Assembly (NCBI GenBank): GCA_903891375.1
Contig: CAITEL010000261.1
Span: 1-10,397, forward strand
Source of the DNA: an uncultured Neisseriaceae bacterium
Lineage (GTDB): Bacteria; Pseudomonadota; Gammaproteobacteria; Burkholderiales; UBA11063
DNA length: 10,397 nt
Direction: 5' to 3'
Part shown: positions 1 through 5,467 of the stretch, piece after piece
How the letters are laid out: the number at the start of each line of letters is the position of its first letter
Position numbering within the stretch: position 1 is the stretch's first letter
The notes under the pieces: model-generated
Databases searched by the model: none
Told to the model about the DNA's origin: nothing
What the model saw: the letters and a program-made list of their open reading frames with translations, nothing else
Position numbers and translations under genes: made by a program

Positions 1-143
1 ATTATGAATTATTGTTACATTTTGAAAATAGTATTTTATTTGGAAATATTGCACCGTTACAAGATATAGCAGCACTCAATATTGTTTATGATGAGTTTAG
101 AGCTGAGAACTTCAAGCAATTAATCGATACAATATTAGCATAA
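1..143 (+). CDS. C-terminal end of an unidentified protein (5' truncated by window)
   Basis: A frame open from the first base reads 47 codons (first complete codon at base 3) and stops at TAA 141-143. The visible tail is mixed hydrophobic and acidic and ends with a probable amphipathic helix (VYDEFRAENFKQLIDTIL, then A). It has no Cys pairs, no membrane segment and no motif that I recognise, so I assign no function. It is convergent with the MFS gene on the other strand: the two stop codons are only 13 bp apart and no terminator hairpin lies between them. That this is a real gene end is inferred from the uninterrupted frame, the protein-like composition and the tight tail-to-tail packing. The rest of the gene lies outside the window. 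Confidence 0.6.
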   Translation, partial: YELLLHFENSILFGNIAPLQDIAALNIVYDEFRAENFKQLIDTILA

Positions 144-156
144 CTCCTGTGATAGG

Positions 157-1428
157 TTAACTCTTGGGTAAAATAAATATGCAAGTGATACTAATACATG
201 TAACCATGATGATGTATATGCACGGAGCAATAAATACACTATGAGAAAGAGATAAGATTAGTGCGAGAGATAATGGATAGGTAACACCAAAAAGCATGAA
301 CCCAATATGTGTGGCTGTAGAAACACAAGTTAAGCGTAAATATGAGGGGAAGATGTCTTTAGGTATTGCGAGAGGGGTTAGCCTAGAGACTGTGCTGTAT
401 AAGATCGCAATTTGGTATACCGCCATTGACATGTTCTTTCCAGTAGCAAAACAATGGTAACAATATATAATGGTAATAATAATGCCAAGATATGTTAATT
501 TAATTAAAAAAGTCGGATTGATTATTTTACTTAAATAGTGGGTGATTAAAGATGCAATTACACTTAAAATGGTTGCTTTAAATAAAATGTTACTTATTGT
601 GAAATAATTAAGATTTAATGTTGAATGAAGATAAATTGGCATAAAAATTATACCACTCATGAGTAGTGTTGCATTAATTCCCACCATTCCAGCAATAAGT
701 AAAATACGTTTTTTGTATTTTATAAAAATAGTAAAAATATTCACTTTATGTTGCAAATATTTTGGGGTTATTTCAGATTTTTTGCTACTAATACGAATAA
801 TACAGCTTAACAAAGAGAGTATCGCACCTAGGTAAAAAGGAATCCGCCATCCCCAATCTTCTAGTTGAAAATCATTAAAGTATTGAATTAATCCACGGTT
901 TAGCATAACACCCAGAAAAATACCGAGTGAGATAGCTAAGAGTATTGCACTTGTTGCCATATTTCTTTTTGACATAGTTAAGGTGCTAGATAGATATTTA
1001 ATAATGCATTGCATTTCGATACCACTGGCTATGCCTTGTAATAATCTGGCACAGAGTATAATAACCCCAGACCATATTCCAATTGAATCATATATGGGTA
1101 CAGTAGCAATGGATAAGAAGCTAATAGCCATAATGACAATAGAAATATTTAAAATACGCCGCAAGGGTAGGCGTAAACTAAGTTTCTGAAAGATTAAAAT
1201 TCCAAATGGTTTCATGCAATACCCTAGAGCAAATATACTAAATATATCAACATAAGCAGATATGTTTACATAAGGAAATATTTTGGGTGCAAAATATAAT
1301 GCATAAAATCCAAATATTGAAAAATCATAAAATTCTAAGAATAACCCTAAAGAGGCTAAAATAATTGCACCTAGTTCACGTTTAGAGAATGAGGCTTTTC
1401 TTAATAAATTAAAATTTCGGCTAATCAA
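157..1428 (-). CDS. MFS transporter, metabolite:H+ symporter (MHS/ProP-like) family
   Basis: A 423-residue inner-membrane protein with about 12 hydrophobic segments. Family marks: LEFYDF (residues 31-36) in the first membrane segment, as in ProP, KgtP and other MHS symporters; RLLQG (128-132) for motif B; and WGWRIPF (192-198) before the sixth segment. The substrate cannot be read; relatives take up small organic acids or osmolytes with protons. The start is TTG at 1428-1426: an in-frame TAG lies immediately upstream, the next in-frame ATG is at codon 72 inside the membrane domain, and GAAAG precedes the TTG. It begins 13 bp after the ung stop, so it is probably the last gene of that operon. 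Oddly, motif A between segments 2 and 3 is degenerate (LIFQKLSLRLPLRRIL, residues 78-93), lacking the usual Asp and both key glycines. MFS is certain, MHS assignment good, transport activity uncertain. Confidence 0.85.
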   Translation of the reverse strand: MISRNFNLLRKASFSKRELGAIILASLGLFLEFYDFSIFGFYALYFAPKIFPYVNISAYVDIFSIFALGYCMKPFGILIFQKLSLRLPLRRILNISIVIMAISFLSIATVPIYDSIGIWSGVIILCARLLQGIASGIEMQCIIKYLSSTLTMSKRNMATSAILLAISLGIFLGVMLNRGLIQYFNDFQLEDWGWRIPFYLGAILSLLSCIIRISSKKSEITPKYLQHKVNIFTIFIKYKKRILLIAGMVGINATLLMSGIIFMPIYLHSTLNLNYFTISNILFKATILSVIASLITHYLSKIINPTFLIKLTYLGIIITIIYCYHCFATGKNMSMAVYQIAILYSTVSRLTPLAIPKDIFPSYLRLTCVSTATHIGFMLFGVTYPLSLALILSLSHSVFIAPCIYIIMVTCISITCIFILPKS

Positions 1429-1441
1429 CTATACGCACTTT

Positions 1442-2143
1442 CTATAACTGCAACCATGAAATCGGTTGTTTATTGTGATGTAATAAATACTCATTGGTTA
1501 GTTTAAAATGGTTACAGCCAAAGAATCCACGATATGCTGATAATGGCGAAGGGTGCGGAGCTTTTAAAATTAAATGTTTGCTCTGATTAATAATGGATGC
1601 TTTTTTTTGTGCAAATGCACCCCATAATATAAATACTGTATGGGTATGATAATTATTAATTTTTTCAATAATTCTACTAGTAATTACATCCCAGCCAATA
1701 TTAGCTAAGGAATTAGCTTGATTTTCAATAACGGTAAGGGAAGTATTTAATAAAAGTACACCTTGTTCTGCCCAGCGTAATAATAAATTACTAGTGCATA
1801 TAGTTGGTATATCAGGATATTCATTTTTCAGTTCAGTTAAAATATTTTTTAATGATGGTGGTGTTTTAATGTCGTTATTAACCGCAAAGGCTAAACCATT
1901 TGCTTCATTAGTGCCATGGTATGGGTCTTGTCCTAGGATAACTACGGATACATCTTCGAGTTTTGTTTTAATTAGTGCTTCAAAAATTAATTCTTTTTGT
2001 GGTAAAATGGTTGCATTATTTGCAATTTTGCTTAAAGTACTATCAATAGAAATTAATTCATATTTTAATGAGCTTATAAAAAATCTTTGCCACGAATCAT
2101 TAAGTCGTGTAAATGAGGCATTAAGATAATTAAGTTGATTCAT
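1442..2143 (-). CDS. ung: Uracil-DNA glycosylase, family 1
   Basis: A cytoplasmic base-excision repair enzyme that removes uracil from DNA by hydrolysing the N-glycosidic bond. The 233-residue length is normal for the family. Motif A GQDPYHG (71-77) supplies the catalytic Asp73 and the Tyr75 that excludes thymine; Phe86 (GLAFAV) stacks on uracil; Asn133 (LLNTSL) selects uracil; and HPSPLSAYRGFFG (197-209) carries catalytic His197 and the DNA-intercalating Leu201. All match the spacing of the E. coli enzyme, so it should be active. The ATG start lies inside the end of the upstream exported-protein gene (14-bp overlap) with no good Shine-Dalgarno, suggesting coupled translation. The downstream MFS transporter starts 13 bp after its stop. 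The neighbours give no functional link to repair. Confidence 0.98.
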   Translation of the reverse strand: MNQLNYLNASFTRLNDSWQRFFISSLKYELISIDSTLSKIANNATILPQKELIFEALIKTKLEDVSVVILGQDPYHGTNEANGLAFAVNNDIKTPPSLKNILTELKNEYPDIPTICTSNLLLRWAEQGVLLLNTSLTVIENQANSLANIGWDVITSRIIEKINNYHTHTVFILWGAFAQKKASIINQSKHLILKAPHPSPLSAYRGFFGCNHFKLTNEYLLHHNKQPISWLQL

Positions 2144-2927
2144 TTTTATTAACTGTTTCTATTTTGGTTATTGTTTTGATTGGTTTTTTGCTTGGAACTA
2201 ATGGGTTAGCAATCAAATAATTATGTACATTGTTGCTTAGATCATAAAATGCATTATTTATAAGGTTGTGTGAATAATAGTAATTATTAACCATACTTTT
2301 GGCATGGTTAAGTATTAATGTTGAGGTGCTACTATGACCAGTTATAGTGAATTTTGCGACTAGTTTTCCGTGTGGGACAGAAATTATATAATATTGAATA
2401 TGAACTAAAAAATCATGAATGACAGAAGTTAGATTGGTAGATGGAATGCGGTCGTTATACTCAGAAAAAGATAGATTTTGCAGATAACCAATCATTATAA
2501 ATTGTGATTCAATAGGCTGTTTGGGTATGTATTGTGTAGGAATCTCGATTGATTCATGTAAGTGAGTATTTTGGAGCAAATTTTTCAAAGTGCTTGCGTC
2601 GTTTTGCCAGTTTGTTAGAGATGACTCTGTTTTTTCTAAAATAAATGAACAGTTTATAGATTCATTGAGTGATTTTACATTATTAGGTAGGGTAACTAGT
2701 TTATTATATATTGTTTCATTAGTGTTACTTTCTAGTTGTGGTGGGGATATTATTTGTTGTTTTGAAAAATACAATGGCATCATTGTGATTGTATAATTTA
2801 TATTCGTATTGCTTTTACAACAATCAATTGTTGGTGTGTCGTTGCAACTAGATTCGCATTTATTTATAGGTAGCGCAATGACTACATTGCATAAAAATAA
2901 GAATAACCAAACAATTATTTTTTTCAC
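2130..2927 (-). CDS. Exported Cys-rich protein of unknown function
   Basis: I do not recognise this 265-residue protein. It begins with a clear Sec signal peptide: Lys-Lys at 2-3, then a hydrophobic core to about residue 18, with probable cleavage after NVVIA (15-19). Right after this come four cysteines, CESSC (24-28) and CC (36-37), with a fifth at 93, suggesting disulfides in the periplasm. Residues 140-240 look like an alternating beta/alpha domain: YIISVPHGKLVAKFTITG (180-197), followed by a helical stretch ending near 240. This loosely recalls CsgG/FlgT/LpoB-like periplasmic folds, but that is only an impression. The tail is rich in Lys and Thr. The start is GTG with GGAAG 6 bp upstream; an overlapping ATG is out of frame. 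It is first in a probable operon with ung (14-bp overlap) and an MFS transporter. Confidence 0.8.
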   Translation of the reverse strand: MKKIIVWLFLFLCNVVIALPINKCESSCNDTPTIDCCKSNTNINYTITMMPLYFSKQQIISPPQLESNTNETIYNKLVTLPNNVKSLNESINCSFILEKTESSLTNWQNDASTLKNLLQNTHLHESIEIPTQYIPKQPIESQFIMIGYLQNLSFSEYNDRIPSTNLTSVIHDFLVHIQYYIISVPHGKLVAKFTITGHSSTSTLILNHAKSMVNNYYYSHNLINNAFYDLSNNVHNYLIANPLVPSKKPIKTITKIETVNKNEST

Positions 2928-2938
2928 ATGTTTCTTCC

Positions 2939-2962
2939 AAAAAAGACGCCCGAATTAACGTC
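2939..2962 (-). terminator. Terminator-like hairpin just ahead of the exported-protein gene
   Basis: Read on the minus strand, GACG (2962-2959) pairs with CGTC (2948-2945), extended by two U-G pairs around a six-base loop, and is followed directly by six T (2944-2939). This is the form of a small intrinsic terminator. The T run abuts the GGAAG Shine-Dalgarno of the gene starting at 2927, leaving no room for a promoter after it. It may end transcripts from the MFS gene at 3193-4353, or act as an attenuator. The stem is short, so termination efficiency is uncertain. Confidence 0.4.
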
Positions 2963-2974
2963 AGTGAGAAGTAT

Positions 2975-2980
2975 ATTATA
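2975..2980 (-). promoter_or_regulatory. Candidate -10 box for the exported protein-ung-MFS operon
   Basis: The minus strand reads a perfect TATAAT here, about 48 bp ahead of the GTG start at 2927. No convincing -35 lies 16-18 bp upstream (CTCTCT at the 17-bp position). In an AT-rich genome a TATAAT alone is weak evidence. If used, the start site would lie only a few bases before the hairpin at 2962-2939. Confidence 0.25.
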
Positions 2981-3192
2981 TACTAATCTTGAACAGAAGA
3001 GAGGTGAAAATAGAATATTAGAGAAATTATAAAACCAACGTAACAATAACTGAGTATACAATTGGTTTATTCATTGCCAAGATATTGAAAGTAACCAGAG
3101 TAGAGATTGTTGAACTAATTCTAAATTCCATTTAAGCGTTCTATCCCCTGCCACACATCCTACATTTGTCATTTGTAGCTCTTGCATGGGAT

Positions 3193-4353
3193 TCAGAAAA
3201 TCATAAAATACCATACAGTACCAAAAAGTAAATATCCCAAATAAAGCAAAGGTAACATTATAGCTACATGTATAGAGAAAAAGCTTAATAGCATTATCGT
3301 AATTACTGCGGAACTCATATTAATAAAACTCATCAACGCTGAGGCATTACTTTTATCATCAGTTTCACGTAGAGCCAATGCTGAGCTATTACCAAAAATA
3401 AAGGATAATCCTATATAAATAATCATCACTGGTGCAAATAAGCTCAATACGTTATGGCTAAACAACATCAAACAAAAAAATAACAACAACACACCTACTA
3501 AACTTATAAATAACCCGAGCTTAATTGATTTTTTTGATGTCAATCTTTTACTCAGATGACTTGCTAACAACGAACCTAATAACATTCCAAGAACAGGAAT
3601 AAAATTATATATACCGTATGCTTTAGGGCTAATACCAATTGTATCCATTGCAATAAATGGAGCAAGAATAGCAAAAGTATAAGTAATGCATGTTCCAGAC
3701 CCAACTAGTAGTCCACCAAATACTACTGGACGTTTAAATTGATTTAAATAGTTATACAATAATTTTCTAGGATTTAATGCATCTAATTTTTTTTGGGTAA
3801 ATACTTCAGGCAAAGTTATGCCCAACAATAGAATTATGATACCGTAGATAAGCATAAAATAAAATGCACTTACCCAAGCATAGGAACTTACTAAAATTCC
3901 ACCAATAAATACTCCTATACCAGGTGTGATAGCAAAGGCAATTATTAATAAACTTGTTATACGGGCATGTTCTTTAGGGCTACACAATTTACTTGAAATG
4001 GTAAACGACATAGTCAAGCCACCACCAGCGCCTAAAGCCATAATAAATCTGGATACTATTAATAATTCAAATGAATGTGTGTAGTATGATGCAATGCATC
4101 CAATTGCACCAATAATCTCTATTACTGCTCCAATAATTATTGTATTTTTACTTCCATAACGATTTGCCAATGGACCATATAACAATTGTCCAATCGTATA
4201 CCCCAATAAATACCATGTAACTGTTAACTCAGCTGTTGCACTACTAATTGCAAAAAACTGCGCAATCATTGGTAGAGCTGGAGTAAAAGCCACGGCACCA
4301 ATTGAACCAAATGAGATTAGTAGCATTAAAATCAATAAATATCGTATTTTCAT
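3193..4353 (-). CDS. Bcr/CflA-family MFS drug exporter
   Basis: A 386-residue, 12-segment inner-membrane transporter of the DHA1 drug:H+ antiporter type, closest by eye to Bcr/CflA exporters. TM1 contains FTPALPMIAQFF, typical of the family. Motif A is GPLANRYGSKN (60-70), motif B is R-F-I-M-A-L-G-A-G, and motif C is PGIGVFIGG, the antiporter signature, before an aromatic YAWVSAFYF. The motif-A Asp is replaced by Asn64 and the arginine pair is reduced. The reading frame extends 12 codons further to a TTG at 4389, but the ATG at 4353 is preceded by AGAAAGG at 9 bp and begins MKIRYLLILMLL, a natural first membrane segment, so I use the ATG. It is divergent from an AraC-type regulator 161 bp away, which likely controls it. 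The exported substrate is unknown. Confidence 0.9.
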   Translation of the reverse strand: MKIRYLLILMLLISFGSIGAVAFTPALPMIAQFFAISSATAELTVTWYLLGYTIGQLLYGPLANRYGSKNTIIIGAVIEIIGAIGCIASYYTHSFELLIVSRFIMALGAGGGLTMSFTISSKLCSPKEHARITSLLIIAFAITPGIGVFIGGILVSSYAWVSAFYFMLIYGIIILLLGITLPEVFTQKKLDALNPRKLLYNYLNQFKRPVVFGGLLVGSGTCITYTFAILAPFIAMDTIGISPKAYGIYNFIPVLGMLLGSLLASHLSKRLTSKKSIKLGLFISLVGVLLLFFCLMLFSHNVLSLFAPVMIIYIGLSFIFGNSSALALRETDDKSNASALMSFINMSSAVITIMLLSFFSIHVAIMLPLLYLGYLLFGTVWYFMIF

Positions 4354-4438
4354 CGTAACAAACCTTTCTGTTTTATACTCGATAGTCAAGTATTTTTTTA
4401 AATTCTATAATCAATTTAACATTTTTAATTTCTTCAGT

Positions 4439-4451
4439 ACATATTATATGT
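4439..4451. promoter_or_regulatory. Perfect 13-bp palindrome in the divergent intergenic region
   Basis: ACATATTATATGT is a perfect inverted repeat around a central T, lying midway between the exporter and regulator genes and overlapping the candidate extended -10 at 4449-4457. It could be an operator, but palindromes made of A/T steps arise readily in such sequence, and AraC-type proteins usually bind direct repeats. Confidence 0.25.
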
Positions 4452-4457
4452 TAAAAT
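4449..4457 (+). promoter_or_regulatory. Candidate extended -10 promoter for the AraC-type regulator
   Basis: TG, one spacer base, then TAAAAT matches the extended -10 form (TGnTATAAT) with one mismatch. Transcription would start near 4464, giving about a 50-base leader before the ATG at 4515. The position for a -35 (TTTCTT at 17 bp) is poor, which extended -10 promoters tolerate. Confidence 0.35.
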
Positions 4458-4477
4458 CCATTATGTGTATTTTAGAA

Positions 4478-4507
4478 TTTATGACAATTTATTGCTTTTT
4501 TATGACA
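4478..4507 (+). promoter_or_regulatory. Two 9-bp direct repeats, 21 bp apart: candidate AraC-family operator
   Basis: TTTATGACA occurs at 4478-4486 and again at 4499-4507. The start-to-start distance of 21 bp is two turns of B-DNA, placing both copies on the same helix face. AraC-family proteins typically bind paired direct half-sites with about this spacing. The site ends 7 bp before the regulator's ATG, which would fit autorepression and, from a distance, control of the divergent exporter. That the neighbouring regulator binds it is inference. Confidence 0.45.
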
Positions 4508-4514
4508 GAATAAT

Positions 4515-5273
4515 ATGAAACATATTTCAGATTTGGATAATATAAGTTCAATTATTTTTGGAGTTACTAGTCATGTAACTACTAAAGACTTTCACTCACA
4601 TAGAGTTGCTCAATTATCTATTCCCAAAAATGGGGTTATGTATATCATAGTTGATAATGAATTATTTATAATTCCACCAGCAATGGCCATATTTATTCCT
4701 CAAAACACCTTGCATTGTATTAAAAAAATTAATAATAATACAATAATTGAAACTATCTATTTTACCGATATTTATAAAGATTATTTACCAAGTACTCCGA
4801 AATCATTTTATTTATCAGAATTATCGAGCATAGTCATTTCCAAAATTTGTACGTTTAAAAAAGATGCATTTAATTCAATAAGGGTAATAAACTTAATTAA
4901 TGTACTATTAGATGAGATAAGTGAAAATAGTATGTTTAATTACTCACTAAAAATTCCAACAAATGCAACATTGTTAAAGATTTATGAATTATTTGCTAAC
5001 AGTAAAGATTTTTATCCTTCGCTTTTAGATGCTGCAACACATGTTTGTCTAAGCGCACGTACATTGGTGCGCTTGTTTAAAAATGAACTTGGGGTGAGTT
5101 TTGTATTATGGAAACAGCAATTTATTTTTATAAAAGCTTTGGAGTTGCTTATGATGGAGAAAAGCACAACTTTAGTTGCATATAAACTTGGTTATAATAG
5201 CGATAGTGCTTTTATTACAATGTTTAAAAAAATGTCTGGAGGCAAACTCCCATCATCTTTTTTTCAGCGGTGA
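4515..5273 (+). CDS. AraC-family transcriptional regulator (cupin plus two helix-turn-helix motifs)
   Basis: A 252-residue DNA-binding regulator. The N-terminal half is an AraC-type cupin: HSH (27-29), then GVMYIIVDNELFIIPP (40-55) and IPQNTLH (61-67), the same layout as NimR/YdhB-type regulators that sit beside MFS exporters. The C-terminal half carries the tandem helix-turn-helix region: first motif about 168-190 (LDAATHVCLSARTLVRLFKN), second about 218-240 with the hallmark LGYNSDSAFITMFKKMSG (225-242). The family-typical length suggests it is complete. The ATG start has no clear Shine-Dalgarno. The gene is divergent from the Bcr/CflA exporter, so the likely role is sensing a small molecule and switching that pump, probably with autoregulation through the repeats at 4478-4507. 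The effector is unknown; NimR-like function is inferred from architecture only. Confidence 0.93.
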   Translation: MKHISDLDNISSIIFGVTSHVTTKDFHSHRVAQLSIPKNGVMYIIVDNELFIIPPAMAIFIPQNTLHCIKKINNNTIIETIYFTDIYKDYLPSTPKSFYLSELSSIVISKICTFKKDAFNSIRVINLINVLLDEISENSMFNYSLKIPTNATLLKIYELFANSKDFYPSLLDAATHVCLSARTLVRLFKNELGVSFVLWKQQFIFIKALELLMMEKSTTLVAYKLGYNSDSAFITMFKKMSGGKLPSSFFQR

Positions 5274-5390
5274 GATGTTCATACATAATGTAAACTCAAA
5301 AAAACCTAAATATATTGGATAAAAATTAAAAAGATTACATTATCGCTTAACAGAAGTATGGGGCATTTTCACTTGGTGCTAACATCGAAA

Positions 5391-5406
5391 TAACACGCCT
5401 GTGTTA
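5391..5406. promoter_or_regulatory. 16-bp perfect inverted repeat upstream of the Rpn gene
   Basis: TAACAC-GCCT-GTGTTA forms a perfect six-base-pair dyad around GCCT. It lies about 30 bp ahead of a TATAAT and 60 bp ahead of the nuclease ATG, where a repressor or activator site would be expected. It has no following T run, so a terminator for the AraC gene is less likely. Confidence 0.35.
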
Positions 5407-5435
5407 AGTATATACACTTGAAAGGCTGTATGTTG

Positions 5436-5441
5436 TATAAT
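5436..5441 (+). promoter_or_regulatory. Candidate -10 box for the Rpn nuclease gene
   Basis: A perfect TATAAT lies 26 bp before the ATG at 5468. The best -35 at 17-bp spacing is TACACT (5413-5418), only three of six matches. If real, the leader would be about 20 bases. The rest of 5274-5467 shows no gene; it holds the dyad at 5391-5406 and a distant 9-bp inverted repeat (5285-5293 / 5335-5343). Confidence 0.35.
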
Positions 5442-5467
5442 ACTGTATTGTATATTATCGGCTTACT

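Noticed and set aside
983..1189. 68-codon plus-strand open frame
   Set aside because: Lies wholly opposite the MFS gene, whose membrane segments and MHS motifs show it is the true coding strand.
1794..2129. 111-codon plus-strand open frame
   Set aside because: Antisense to ung, including the catalytic motif region; no protein-family resemblance.
3031..3069. Inverted repeat AAACCAA / TTGGTTT as a terminator
   Set aside because: The loop is about 25 bases and no T run follows; likely chance.
4354..4389. TTG start extending the Bcr/CflA exporter by 12 residues
   Set aside because: The extension is polar and the downstream ATG has a well-placed AGAAAGG ribosome-binding site and a natural membrane-protein start.
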